DNA of 64,000 nt from Sepioteuthis lessoniana. Its lineage: Eukaryota > Mollusca > Cephalopoda > Myopsida > Loliginidae. A program made the position numbers and the translations under genes. The notes beneath the pieces are model-generated. The model searched no databases, was not told the DNA's origin, and was given only the letters and a program-made list of their open reading frames with translations. This document shows positions 45,548-57,404 of this stretch, piece by piece (the first letter of the stretch is position 1; every line of letters starts with the position of its first letter). The DNA is taken from contig OY757921.1 of the NCBI GenBank assembly GCA_963585895.1, positions 81,057,743 through 81,121,742 of the forward strand, written 5' to 3'.

Positions 45548-46010
45548 ACAAGTTTTTCTCGGTTTTTCTTTTATTAGTCAATGATTAGAATACGATTGAT
45601 TTTGAGAGAGAGAGAGGCTGACAACCGGGTATTTCCCATGGCTCACTCCTAATACCACCAACTAAACTTTTTGATTTAGATCAAAATTTTGACTGTCCAG
45701 GTTGCAGGTTGGATATACTCAAACACCCATTATATTACTTGTCCACCTTCTCATATAGTCAAATCCTCACTGACTTGCTCTTCAAGAGATTCCTCCTTAC
45801 TACTTAAGCTGCTACCCCCACCCCAAAAAAAAACTCGGCCCAAATTTTTAGACCATTCAGCAGGATTTCAATGGATAGTCTCTTTGAATTTGAATTATTT
45901 TGTCTTTGGGTTAAATAAATGAAATCACTGGTCGGCCCACACAAACACTCCCATCCACAATGTAACACAACCATCTGATATGGAGAAATGGTAGATTTTG
46001 GTGAATTTGA

Positions 46011-46170
46011 CAAGATGATAAAAATAGGTGGAAAAGTGGATAAATCAGACATTTACAATGGATTCAGTGGTTATATTTAGTTCTTCTATGAATAAAGAAC
46101 AAAATATTACCATTAAACCCGTTGTAAGTGTCTGATTTATCCTCTTTTCCACTTATTTTTATCATTTGAT
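46011..46170. repeat. Palindrome with about 50-bp arms
   Basis: The arms (46011-46061 and 46119-46170) pair with only a few mismatches around a 57-base spacer. The left arm is also found near 36455-36515, so it is a mobile or repeated unit, perhaps a MITE. Confidence 0.7.
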
Positions 46171-46689
46171 TATATGTGTACATTTTTTATAATCTCCACC
46201 TATTATAGGAAATGAAAAAAATGTAGATTTTTCACTGGCATTTAAAATTTATCAATGAGAAAAGAAAGAATCCCAAAACTAAAATCTTGGATGAAGTTAT
46301 TTTTCTGATTAAATATATAAATTCAAACAAAAGCCACTGGATCTACAAAATTGATGAGTTTATTGAAGATGTCAGAAATTGCAAGGGCAGGTAAATCACA
46401 CAGTATGATCTCTTCAGGTGCGACTTGTGACGAGGAAGCTCGGTTAACTTGCATAACCTCTTCTGAAGCTGAAAAGGTCAGAGGCCAAGCCGATCAACTC
46501 AAGGGTGTTTTTGCTCCTCCCTCAATCTATGAGATACAAAAATTTACTGTCCAATCAAAAAGAGGTTGAGGGCTTTTTGCTCCTCTCCTCAGTGAATAAC
46601 GACCAACTCCCAGTTGGCTGGTCAATAAGAATGCAATATGAAATGTTTTATAATTAGCTGACTAAGAGAGAATATAAAAAAACGGGTGG

Positions 46690-47420
46690 TAGTGAAAAAG
46701 AGCGGAGCGAAAGACGAGTGGCGAAACAGAGACGAGCGAAAGACGAGTGGCGAAACAGAGATGAGCGAAAGATGGGTGGTAGAGTGAAAAACAAGTGACG
46801 GAACAAAAAGGGGCCGAACAGAGAGTAGTGAAAGACGGGTAAGGGAAGGAAAGAGGACTGGGGGAACAGAGACGAGCTAAAGACGAGTGGAGGAACAGCG
46901 ACGAGCTAAAGACGAGTGGAGGAACAGCGACGAGCTAAAGACGAGTGGCGAAACAGAGACGAGCGAAAGATGGGTGGTAGAGTGAAAAACAAGTGACGGA
47001 ACAAAAAGGGGCCGAACAGAGAGTAGTGAAAGACGGGTAAGGGAAGGAAAGAGGACTGGGGGAACAGAGACGAGCTAAAGATGAGTGAAGGAACAGTGAC
47101 GAGCTAAAGACGAGTGGAGGAACAGCGACGAGCTAAAGACGAGTGGAGGAACAGCGACGAGCTAAAGACGAGTGGGGAGTGAAAGAATTGTGGCAGAACA
47201 GATAGGAGTAAAAACAAGAGGTAGAGAACAGAGAGGGGCTGAAAGAAAAGTGGCAGAAGAGAGGGGAGCAAAAGACAAGTGGTAGAACAGAGAGGGGCCG
47301 AAAGACGAATGGTGGAACAGAGACTACTTAAAGACAAGTGGAGGAATAGATAGGGGCTCTGAACAGAGAGGAGCAAAAGAGGATTGGCAGAAGAGAGAGG
47401 AGCTAAAGACAGGGGGCAGA
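46690..47420 (+). repeat. Purine-rich minisatellite with a 198-bp higher-order period
   Basis: Units like 'gacgagctaaagacgagtgg' and 'aacagagacgagcgaaag' recur at about 29-bp spacing. A longer block beginning 'gatgggtggtagagtg' at 46771 recurs at 46969, 198 bases on, with nearly the same content. The + strand is almost all A and G to about 47660. Confidence 0.9.
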
Positions 47421-47659
47421 AGAGAGAAAAACAAGTGGTGGTGGAAAAGAGGAAAGAGAAAGAGGGGTGGGGGTTGAAAGGGTGAATTGATAGAGGGGGT
47501 TGGTAAAAAGAAAACAAAAAGGGATGATGAATAGGAAATAAAATCTCAAGAGAGGTGGTGGTAGTAAGGAGAGAACTTAAAAGGGAGAAGGAGGAAAGGT
47601 GAGACCTGAAAGGATGTGGGAGGATGAGAGATGAAATGAAAGTGGGTGGCGTGAGAGAA

Positions 47660-48930
47660 ATGAAAAGAAATGAAAAGAGGAAAAATAAAATAAAAAATTC
47701 ATTTAAAACATTTTTATTCTGTATTTTTCTTATATTCAATATATATATAAAATGTATAATACAATTTAGTCAGAACCTTGTGTTCAAGATTAGGGAGAAG
47801 GAAGAAATTTTTATTTTTATTTTTTTCTAGAATGTGGTTCATTATTAACACAAAGTTTTCAGAACTTTAAAATGATTCCTATTTCACAAATGGGAACAAT
47901 AATTGATATCTGCACTCAGTGAAGGTTAAATTCTGATTATTTCATCAAAATATTTGGATTAAGTCAAAATGATTTAACCGTTGATAAAAAGAAAATAGTA
48001 AACTTAATTTTGAGATGAAAATAAATGTTACCTTCTCAAAATTACAATTTCTAGTTTCTCTGAAAAGATACTATGCATTGATTCTTTCCAGCAAGTAATT
48101 AGGAAAATTTTTTAGGTAAACTTTTTTTTAAACCTAAAGAAAAAAAAACGTAAGTATTCTAAACATTTCAAATATTACTCATTGCACAAGGTAAAAACTT
48201 TCACAAAATCTTGTTTGAGTAACTTAAATGTTGTCTGAAGTCCAGAGGTTATTAATACTAATTTGTATTGCTATGTCTTTCTGATTTGATAGGAATGAGG
48301 ATAGGGGTCGTTATTGGATTAAGGTTTAAGCTTAAAATAATAAATCATGAATATTTTTATCTAATTTTTAAAACCTCTTTTAAATAACTGTATTTAGGTT
48401 TTAGAATAAGACTCACTTATTCTCAAAAGAAAAAAGTGGGGAAAAAAAAGCGAAAATACATAAAAAGTATGAGCATTAAAAGAAAGAATTTTAATTCTAC
48501 CGCCTGAATTTTCTTTTAAGAGTTAATTACTTATTAAGTAATTTCCTTCTATTAACAGTAAACGGAACCTCCATCTTGTAAAAGTCTGAAAAGTTAACAT
48601 TTTTTCTAAAGGGTACTAAGATATTGATTGAAAATTACTTAAGAACATTTTTTCCCTATGAAAGTGGCAAACTTACTTAAAAGAATATTCTTAGAGATTC
48701 ACTGTAAACCAAAATCAGGAGAAAAATTACTGAAGATCATCTGTATATAATGCAGATTTTCCTAGTATACTAACAAACTGATCACTTAAGTGGGGAAATC
48801 AAACAAATAACAAGAACTAGTATTTTCATGCAGGATTTATCCCAATGTCTCCAAACTGTAGCCATGTCAGTGTTATTGTATGGTCGACTTTAATAAAATG
48901 CCTAAAAAAAAAGAAAAAAAAGAGGATGTT
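47660..48930. other. AT-rich intergenic stretch
   Basis: No gene or repeat recognised. Confidence 0.4.
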
Positions 48931-49100
48931 GGATGGTGCTTTGAACAAATTCTGGAAACAGCACTCTACAAAATAGCAGCTGTACAGCCACTTACCTCCC
49001 ATCTCACAAACCATCCAAGTAAGACATGTTGAAGAAATAAAGAAACTTCTACTCTAACTCATGGACACACTAGTATTGGCTGACCAGCAAAGACTTACAG
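48930..49100 (+). mobile_element. LINE C-terminal tail fragment
   Basis: 'gctttgaacaaattctggaa' and 'cttacctcccatctcacaaa' match the fragment at 6590-6690. Confidence 0.6.
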
Positions 49101-49480
49101 GTTAGGTTATTTAATGCCAAATCCAGTTTATACATGTATAGGATTTTTAAGTGGATAGTTTGCAGGAAACATTTTAAATGAGCCAGTTTAGTGATTGCAA
49201 GTACTACTACGTCACATTAATAGTTCTATATAATATCAATACTATGTTTGCTCACAATTCAATGATTTCAAGTAAATGATTGACTAGTTCTATTTGACCC
49301 ATAGACAGAACTATAACAGGTACTACCACTCTGGGTCAGAATGGACCTGGAAGTAATAGCCATGAAGGGGTACTCCACATTCTCCAAAGCTCCAACATTA
49401 TTGGAGCCTCACCATCAGAATGTTTAGAGTCATATCCAAGAACCTTGGAGATGCAGTTGGTGTATTCTTTTAGCTGACTT
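49100..49480 (-). mobile_element. Family E copy
   Basis: The tail ('ggttatttaatgccaaatcc') is at the left and the head module ('ctccaaagctccaacattat') at the right, read in reverse, with diverged internal units between. Confidence 0.65.
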
Positions 49481-49696
49481 GCCAAGCAAAAAAACTTATG
49501 TTCATCAGCCCTTGATGATGATGATGATGCTACCAAAACTTTGAAGTAATTACATCCAGATATGTATATAACTCTGCTGATATATCTGAGCTGGGGTTTC
49601 TGTGGCTTTTCCATTGCATTTTCAGACCTTATGGCATCAAGGTTTCAGATGGCCAGAAATAATCTACATCAGGATTAAAAGTGAAATATTGTCATA

Positions 49697-49865
49697 AAAA
49701 AAAAAAGTGTTAAAAAAAAACCCACAAAAAAATAGTTTAGATAAATGCAGTTTGGGAATCCTTGAGCGAATGTAAAAAAAAAAAAAATAGTGTAAAAAAA
49801 AACCCACAAAAAATAGTTTAGATAAATGCAGTTTGGGAAGCCTTGAGCAAATGTAAAAAAAAAAA
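49697..49865. repeat. 82-bp tandem duplication
   Basis: Two units with 'cccacaaaaaa' and 'gataaatgcagtttgggaa' start about 82 bases apart (49721 and 49803). Confidence 0.8.
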
Positions 49866-50614
49866 ACAAAAAACAAAAAACAAACAAATGGTAATTGGAA
49901 AATTTTGTAAATGAAAATAGTGAACTTCACTTTAGGACTTAAGTAAAAATTTAAAGTTTTCACAACATTTGACTTATCAGGTAAATAGTAAAAAAAATAT
50001 TTTAAAAATCTATTTTTAGATGAAGCTTTGTTAGCCATTATAATTAATTTCAACTAGTATTTTTCTTTCATTTAACAAAAAGCAACTTAAGATAAAAAGA
50101 AAATACAAGTAAATATTAATAATAATTAAAGATCAGAAAAGTGCTGTTTAATTTTATATAAAACATGCAATTCAAACTTTTGTTTAAAAATATTTAATTG
50201 AAGATGAGTAGAAACTGAAACTTGTTTTTTAGTGATGCAGGAAAGTGAGAAAGGAAAAGAAGGAAAGAAAAGGAAAAACACTACTCATCAATGTTATGAA
50301 TTTTTAAAAGAAATCAATCAGAAAATAATGTTTCCAAGAGATTGTTAGTGTAAGTAAGTAGGTTGCCAATACAAAACTGGAGAAAAAAAAAAATCATTAT
50401 TACATAGGTAAGTGTATTTAAAAAAGTAGGCAAATAGTATATAGGGATTTTCAATTAATTCCTGAACAAGTAGATGGTGATTTTTTAAAGGTTTGTCTCA
50501 TAATCAAACTTTTGGATCTCTTGATGTTATCACAGAGAGAAAAAAAATTACTATTTTTTTCACAAGAAAAAAAAAGAAAGAAAACAAAAAGTGTTTATTA
50601 GTATAGCAATTAAA

Positions 50615-51040
50615 TCAGTTCATTTTCTTCTCTGGAAAGAAAATAGTTTGAGGCAATATGACAGCTAGGAAATATCAATAGATATTTTCCAATTTTCATG
50701 AACATTCATTTTTTAACCTCTTTTTTAATAGAATATATTGTTTCTTCATAGAGGAACATAAACACCAACAAACTGTAACTAGGGGTGAGAGTAACTATCA
50801 TGACAGATTTTTCATATATACATCCTAGCTAGGGTTATATACTACCACTACTGTCTTTAGCATTGAATAACCCATGAATGTTGATATGGCATTAAAATAA
50901 AGAAACCAAAAAGTACACACATAGAATTAATTGTATATGCCCTTATACACTGATCAGTCTCACATAATAGTTAAAATGTTGATGATAAAAGACAAAGAAG
51001 AGGTTAGTGTTTAAGACAAGAAAAGATGAATTAAAATAGC
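50615..51040. repeat. Segmental duplication, copy 1
   Basis: It shares 'ggcaatatg-cag', 'aacataaacacc', 'atcatg-cagatttttcata' and 'tgtatatgcccttatacact' in the same order with 53220-53570. This copy has a family E tail inserted at about 50855-50915, absent in the other. Confidence 0.75.
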
Positions 51041-51669
51041 AACAGGAAAAAGGGTTCATTAATATAACAATTAGAATTTCAGTACATTTTTCTGTTGATA
51101 TTCTTTTAAAATTATAAGATCATCACCATTTTTATGCACTTAATGGAAGTTGAACAAATTGACTGAAAAGATGTAAAATAATGAAGGACATGAAGTTCCA
51201 TTGTTTGAACAAAATTTGCAATGTGTGTGATGTCTCAAAATTTATAGTTAATGTATTACAATTTCCAGATTTGTTTGGACACTTAAACCTCTTTCTATTG
51301 TTACCATGGTGACCCAAGTTAATCCATTCTATAGTGTTCTTAATTCTTAGAACACTGGACCTCTCACGACCCTAAGCTTTTTAACCCAGGACTCCTGGCT
51401 TGAAAAATAGCTGAAAATGTAATATGTTATTCAACTGTTTTAAAGACTGTTAAATAACAGTTTACAACATTCTATAGACAACTTAAAATATAATAAAAGA
51501 GTAGAATTATATATAAAACTGCAACATTTCGTCATTAATAACCAATGTAAAAACGAGGAATCTCCACTTGAAGCTCTGGCTGCCCAGGTTTTTGTACTTC
51601 TAGTTAGTGACACAAACACCAGTCCCTTGGGTTCAAAAGGTCAAGAAAAAGTGATTCTTTCTGCAAAGT

Positions 51670-52035
51670 ATACACCTAAAGAGGTCCCCGCGGTCGCTCT
51701 TTTAGGGCGTTTGTGTGGCTTTTCCTCTCCAGTTGTTGGGTCACATTCGGTAAGCCATTTTACCTCTAGGCGGTTCTGCTGGGTGTGCCTCGGCACTGGA
51801 GAGTTCTTCCGGCCTCAGGGGGCCTTTCCCCCAGGCTTTTACCCACTTCAGGCGGGTTAGGTTTATTGCCTGGCGCCTGAGGCACCCCAATAAGGGGAAT
51901 GCCGATAGGGTCAAAGGTATTTTTTGCCTTGCCGGACGCGTGTAGCCTTAAGCCCTGCAACCGGACCCACCGTAAAAACGGCCTTGTGCCATATTCGGGC
52001 GTTCGATAAATAATAAAGAAATCTGTAGAAGGAAC
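51670..52035. other. Isolated GC-rich, CpG-containing island
   Basis: In a very AT-rich neighbourhood this stretch has many CG dinucleotides (for example ccccgcggtcgc and gccggacgcg). A - strand frame is open over 51766-52062 without a domain I recognise. It lies about 2.5 kb past the LRR-Ig stop, on its 3' side. It may be a transposon piece, an LTR, or a CpG-type regulatory region. Confidence 0.5.
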
Positions 52036-53219
52036 CGGCCAAAAGCTCAGAATGTATTTCAAGATTAAAAAGTTGGTTCTATGGTCGATAGGAAAGTAAT
52101 CTTTAAAATATATACTTGACAGAATTTTAAAACCTGATTCAAAAATGGGGGGAAAGGGGGTCCTAGTTATCTCCCTTGTATTTTTCCATTTATTTTCTTT
52201 CTCGAGTGAAGAAACGATACAAAGAAACCATTAATAAAAATACCCCATGGATCGCAAATCAAATTTTCTAGATGTAATTTTTATAAAACATCACTATCAA
52301 CTTAAAACTGACAAAATAATTATACAAGATATTCACATACCTTTAGTAGCATAAAATAAAATTTTGGGCCAACTTACAAATCTATTTACAAACCTCACAA
52401 TAAATGATGATAAAACGGAAGTCAACTGACGTCTTGAATTAAAAACTTATAAACAATTAAAATCAGTAAAATAATATCATAAAAAAACAAAACATATTTA
52501 AAATGCAAGAATAGCCCATTTTGCCGAAAATTTTCAAGATTTTCTAAAAAATATGAACAAAAAGAAGCATTGAGTTTAATGCTAAGATATTTGTTGATAA
52601 AGAAACAAACAACAAAAAAAAAAAAAACGAAATAATAAAAATCCCCCTAACGTTTCTGTAAAGTTGGGTATGTATTTATTTATTTACTATAAATAGATTT
52701 GCAAATCCACTTAATCGTAAATTAAAACAAAGGGAGACAATCATGGGTAGAATGAATTATCTCCCTTGTACTTTTTGTTTTTAAAAAGAAAAATTATAAA
52801 AGAGTTTTAAAAAATAAATAAGAAAAGTGAGTATGTACAAGATATTTTTAATAAAAAAAAAAAAAAAGAAAAAAAGAAAACAGTTTCGAACAGAACAGGT
52901 ACAGACCAGCAAAGTTTGTATTAGTTTAAACAATCTTCAATTGTGTGTTAAAACTATTAATAGGCAGTGAAAATAGTTCTGTTAAATATTCCTAAAAAAT
53001 AAAAAAGTAATAAAAAAGGCGGGATAAAAAAAAAAGTTTGTATCTTCTAAGTTTAAGATAACAGTGAACAAGGGAAATTATTATTTTAAACATTTAAATA
53101 TAGATAGGGAGCCTTTATCTTAGTAAGAAGATTGTTGAAAATATTACTGGTCTGTTTTAGACCAATATTAGCTGGTTGTCATCATAGTTTTGTTTTTTTT
53201 TTCTTAAGTTCTTGATTTC
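52036..53219. other. AT-rich intergenic stretch
   Basis: No gene recognised. Several A-runs are present near 52610-52630 and 52855-52880. Confidence 0.4.
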
Positions 53220-53570
53220 TGGGAGATTTTTTTCTTCTTTGGAAAGACAAAATAGTTTCAGAGGCAATATGGCAGCAAGGAAAAATAAACCCAAATACTA
53301 GGACATTTTTCAGATTTTCATGAATATTCGTCTTTTTTTTTTTTTTAATTGAATATATATGTTTAGGGAACATAAACACCCGCATTACCCAAAGTACAAA
53401 CTGTTGCTGGGAGGGAAAGTCACTATCATGGCAGATTTTTCATACATACATAGAAATACTTGTATATGCCCTTATACACTCATCACTCACACAAAGTGGT
53501 TGAAATGCTAATGATAAGAGACAAGGAAGGGTTTAAAGACGAGAAAAGATGAATTAAAATGTGGCTGTGG
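53220..53570. repeat. Segmental duplication, copy 2
   Basis: It is the second copy of 50615-51040, about 2.6 kb away, direct orientation, without the family E insertion. Confidence 0.75.
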
Positions 53571-54558
53571 GTATTGCAGGGAGAATGGGGAGATTACAGA
53601 TATAAAAATATATTTTTGGTTTTGATACAAGTCTTTCAATGTGTTTTAAGAGTAGGAAATAGAGTTGAGAAAAAAAAAACAACCCCAAAAAACTCTTCCA
53701 TGGTATTTCAGAATGTCCAGCAACCATGTTAAGTTATTTCCCACCCACTCATTTCATAAATAAGTAGCAATGTTTTTCCAATTTAAGAAAAAGTAGAAAC
53801 ATTTTTGTTTTTCCTAATATAGTCTTGCAAAATTTATTTTTCAGTTTTTACCATATTGCAAAGATATTGTTGATACCTATGACTAGTCTTTAAATTTTCA
53901 GTAATGGGGAATCATATGTAGTAATACTTGTTACATTTGCACACACTATATTATGTATATATATATATTTATTTCATGTACTAAATGTAACAATTATTAT
54001 AGAATAGAGATAAACTCTTACCATTATATATGTATATCTAACTTTTTGTAGCAATAAAGTTATATATATATATATATATATGAATTTCCACTTTTACTTC
54101 CATGTATCTAACATTCAATTACAATAGAAAACTCATTTTTAAAAAAATCATAGTGTTTACTGAGATATTATAAACAATATTTACTGTGGTGATGATTTGC
54201 AACAATTGTTTTAAAAGAAAAGTAATTTATAAAAAGAAACTAAAAAAAATTACAGATAAGTAGAAACAAAAAAACACTAAAATTATATCTTGTTAAGTTT
54301 GTTCAAGTTTTTTTCCTCTACATTTTTGAATCAGTTAATTTTACCTTTTGTTATCTTAGATAAAAGCACTGTTTGGAAAATTTTTATCTTTTTTATTGTA
54401 GTCACTTGATTATTGGTGTTTTTAAAAATCTTATTTCTTCTTCAAAGTCAGTCACAAATCATCACATACAAAAAAAAAAAAAAATGTTAAAAACAGATGT
54501 AATGTGTTTCTTTGCAATATAATACAAACGGAAAAATAATTAATTTTTCTTTTAAAAC
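53571..54558 (-). other. 3' flank of the LRR-Ig gene, possible 3' UTR
   Basis: This AT-rich stretch with TA runs lies just past the - strand stop. Read on that strand it has AATAAA-like signals (for example near 53970). The transcript end is not known. Confidence 0.35.
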
Positions 54559-56577
54559 TCAGACTGCTGTTCCAAATTCATCAATAGAGCCTGGTCTTGG
54601 TAAAGTAAGTTTGTTAGGGGGATCCGATTGAGATATACTTGAACAACTATGAAGCCGTGGAGGTTTTTTTGGTGGGATAGCCACAAGTCTGAGACTGCCA
54701 ACTGAAGCGCTTCTTTTATTGTGGTCTTCAATTGACCCTGATTGAGAGGTTGCAACAGAAAAAGATCGATTATATATATTGTCCACATTTGATGGAGAGT
54801 TTAGTGTCATGCTATTTGATGAGTCATGGGTATAAGGGTGAAATGAGTGGATGGAATTGAAAGTACCAGGGGGTCTAGGGTAACTTGTTGCATAAAGATG
54901 GGGAAACACTTCACTGTTGTGGCCCCAAGAATCAACACCTGCGTTATAGACAGCAGCAGGTGGATCGAGAAGAGGACAAGCTAATTCAGATAAATTAGAG
55001 GAAGTATCATTTCGAGATGCCTCAGTCCAATACATTCCATTGTTATCTGATTGGGAATCAAGATTTGTGAGAATGGTGCTTGGGGCATTGATTTCAGAGT
55101 CAAAAGGGTCTGTACGGAAGGACAGGTATGTGCCACCATTTGGCAAGTGTCCTATTTTTTCAAACAGGGGTTCCATGTTGCCAAGTGGTTTTTTCAGGCT
55201 GTCATAAAGTGAATCCATTTCATCATTGTCCATTTGATGACCAGGTGGTAATTTGTTGTTGTCTGCATCCAATTTGCAATCACCATTCAACTCAAAGTGC
55301 ATTTTGATTTTTCGTTTAACCTCCTCCTCTTTTTCTTTTTGAATTTTAGAGAATTTTCGCCAAAGAGTGTAACCAAATGCACTAATAATGACAATTCCAA
55401 TCAATACACTGACTGTCACAACAGCTGCCACTATATTTGTAGAATTATCATCATCTGCTTTCATTTTTTTATCTAGTCTTAGTGGAGGGAAATATTCCAT
55501 ACCTTCAATAACTAGTGTGTATGTAACAGAATTATGAGAAATAGGATTCTGAGCCAGACACTTATACTGGCCAACATGGTTGAAATCTAAGTTTTCAATA
55601 AACAAAAGAGAATTTTGATTATTCACACCTCCAATCTCTTGAACAAAATAACCATTTTTAATTTTCAATAATTTGTCATTAAAAAACCATGTTATGTTGG
55701 CCAGTGGGTCAGATTGGACTTTACACATCAGGGTAATATTCTTTCCTCTGTCTACATCAATTTTCATGCTGCTGGAATCCATTTGTACATGACAAGCAAA
55801 CAAATGCATCGGGACAGAAAGAAATGGCATTTGGTTTCTCTGAAATGGGGCATGGCATCGAGGTATTTGGATTTTGTTAGTCCATTCCATGTGTATAGAT
55901 TTGATGTAGTTGACTAACCATCTCAGATTGCAATCACAGCTCCAGCGGTTGGAATAGAGTAGTAAAGTTTTTAAATTCTGTTCAAAATCCTGAAAAAGCA
56001 AAGGTGGAAGAGAGACAAGGGTGTTGTGTTGGATTTCAAAGTGTTGCAGTTTGATCAGACCGGACAGAGCTCCTGCATCAACTTGGTATATGCGGTTCCC
56101 ACTAAGTTTCAAGTGGGTCAGATTGTTTAAGTTGTAGAATGCATCTTTCCTGATGATCCTAATGTTGTTACCTTCAAGGGAAAGAAAACGCAGTGCTCTC
56201 AACTCTAATAAAGCACCAGATGGTACTTCGTCCAGGTAGTTGCCCCACAAATTAAGATGGAGCAAGTCTTTGAGGAATTTAAATGTTTCCCTGTGAATTG
56301 AAGTAAGAGAATTGTTGCCAATAGACAGGTTGCGCAAGTTGATATATTTTAAGAAGTGCGTTGATGGTCTCCACAATTCCAGTTTGTTGTGGTCTAGATT
56401 TAATTGCACTGTGTTAATTGGTAAATAAACAGGAACAGCTGGCAAACTGTAGTTAGCACAATCGACTTTGGAGATTCTATTTTCCTCTTTAACATGACAT
56501 GGCTGTCTTTGTACAGCCTGCTCAACTGAGGAGATACTGAGCAGTACAAATAGTAAAAATAGAACCAGTTTATTCAT
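54559..56577 (-). CDS. LRR and Ig domain transmembrane protein (kekkon/LIG-like)
   Basis: The frame encodes 672 residues from the Met at 56577. That start is chosen because it is followed at once by a classic signal peptide (residues 1-21, hydrophobic LVLFLLFVLL); an upstream in-frame ATG at 56646 would add 23 polar residues. Then come an LRRNT cysteine pair (C27, C40), about six leucine-rich repeats (55-210), an LRRCT with C214, C216, C241 and C262, one Ig domain (C285, C340, with YKC), a membrane segment at 381-406, and a tail of about 265 residues. The tail has a basic/acidic stretch (EKEEEVKRK), a PPKKPP proline motif and ends in GTAV, a class I PDZ ligand. This order matches kekkon-type LIG proteins, which act at the cell surface in signalling or neuronal adhesion; LRRN, LINGO or AMIGO relatives are alternatives. 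The coding region has no intron. It is convergent with BTBD9. Confidence 0.9.
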   Translation of the reverse strand: MNKLVLFLLFVLLSISSVEQAVQRQPCHVKEENRISKVDCANYSLPAVPVYLPINTVQLNLDHNKLELWRPSTHFLKYINLRNLSIGNNSLTSIHRETFKFLKDLLHLNLWGNYLDEVPSGALLELRALRFLSLEGNNIRIIRKDAFYNLNNLTHLKLSGNRIYQVDAGALSGLIKLQHFEIQHNTLVSLPPLLFQDFEQNLKTLLLYSNRWSCDCNLRWLVNYIKSIHMEWTNKIQIPRCHAPFQRNQMPFLSVPMHLFACHVQMDSSSMKIDVDRGKNITLMCKVQSDPLANITWFFNDKLLKIKNGYFVQEIGGVNNQNSLLFIENLDFNHVGQYKCLAQNPISHNSVTYTLVIEGMEYFPPLRLDKKMKADDDNSTNIVAAVVTVSVLIGIVIISAFGYTLWRKFSKIQKEKEEEVKRKIKMHFELNGDCKLDADNNKLPPGHQMDNDEMDSLYDSLKKPLGNMEPLFEKIGHLPNGGTYLSFRTDPFDSEINAPSTILTNLDSQSDNNGMYWTEASRNDTSSNLSELACPLLDPPAAVYNAGVDSWGHNSEVFPHLYATSYPRPPGTFNSIHSFHPYTHDSSNSMTLNSPSNVDNIYNRSFSVATSQSGSIEDHNKRSASVGSLRLVAIPPKKPPRLHSCSSISQSDPPNKLTLPRPGSIDEFGTAV

Positions 56578-56749
56578 GGTAAAATAATAAATAGCTGAAG
56601 AAGCTATGGAGGCTTTCTGCTGTCTAACAAGAGGGTCAGACAGCATAAATATGCAAAGAGTCTTTTAAAAAACAAAAGTTGATTTGACTTGAGTGGCTCC
56701 ACATTGACATATTCTTGACTTTTTGCTGAAGTTATTTCTATTCTATTAC
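56578..56749 (-). other. Probable 5' UTR of the LRR-Ig gene with candidate 3' splice site
   Basis: On the - strand, the sequence ttctattgcag ends at 56750 after a T-rich run and could be the acceptor joining an upstream non-coding exon to the coding exon. This is inferred from the motif only. The upstream ATG at 56646 lies in the same open frame. Confidence 0.35.
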
Positions 56750-56980
56750 CTGCAATAGAAGAATAAAAAATGAATTAATTCACATTTGAAATAATCTTTT
56801 TATATATCAAAGTGCAAAAGGTGCATATTATAACCAGATTGTAAAATGATCCTTACCAAAAATAAAGGATTTAGACTCCCTTTTATTAAAGTTTTGGATA
56901 ATTATTCATATTTAAAGGATGTTTTATTTGTTTGTATCATTTAGTTACAATGGCTAGTGCTTTTTTTTCCATTAAGTATG

Positions 56981-57120
56981 GCTTTATTTAGTTTGATCAA
57001 ATTTTATGCCATATCAATCCAAATCTTGTTTATATATATATATAAAACACTATTTAACTGCAAACAATTGAGCTCTGGCTTGTTTAAAAATAATGTTACC
57101 TACAAACTTTTTGCTTACAG

Positions 57121-57199
<79 letters not shown>

Positions 57200-57372
57200 C
57201 TATTTAACTGCAAACAATTGAGCTCTGGCTTGTTTAAAAATAATGTTACCTACAAACTTTTTGCTTACAGATCATATATATATATATATATATATATGAT
57301 CTGTAAGCAAAATAGTTTGTAGGTAACATTATTTTTAAACAAGCCAGAGCTCAATTGTTTGCAGTTAAATAG

Positions 57373-57404
<32 letters not shown>

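Noticed and set aside
46351-46569. 72-residue + strand open frame
   Set aside because: It has no recognised domain, splice signals or conserved neighbours. The length is within chance.
47104-47739. 211-residue - strand open frame
   Set aside because: It is the complement of the purine-rich minisatellite and encodes only Ser/Leu/Pro/Phe-rich low-complexity sequence.
49664-50053. 129-residue - strand open frame rich in Phe
   Set aside because: It is the complement of A-runs and an 82-bp tandem duplication.
56957-57322. 121-residue + strand open frame
   Set aside because: It is made by the (TA)n runs and the duplicated unit of the palindrome.
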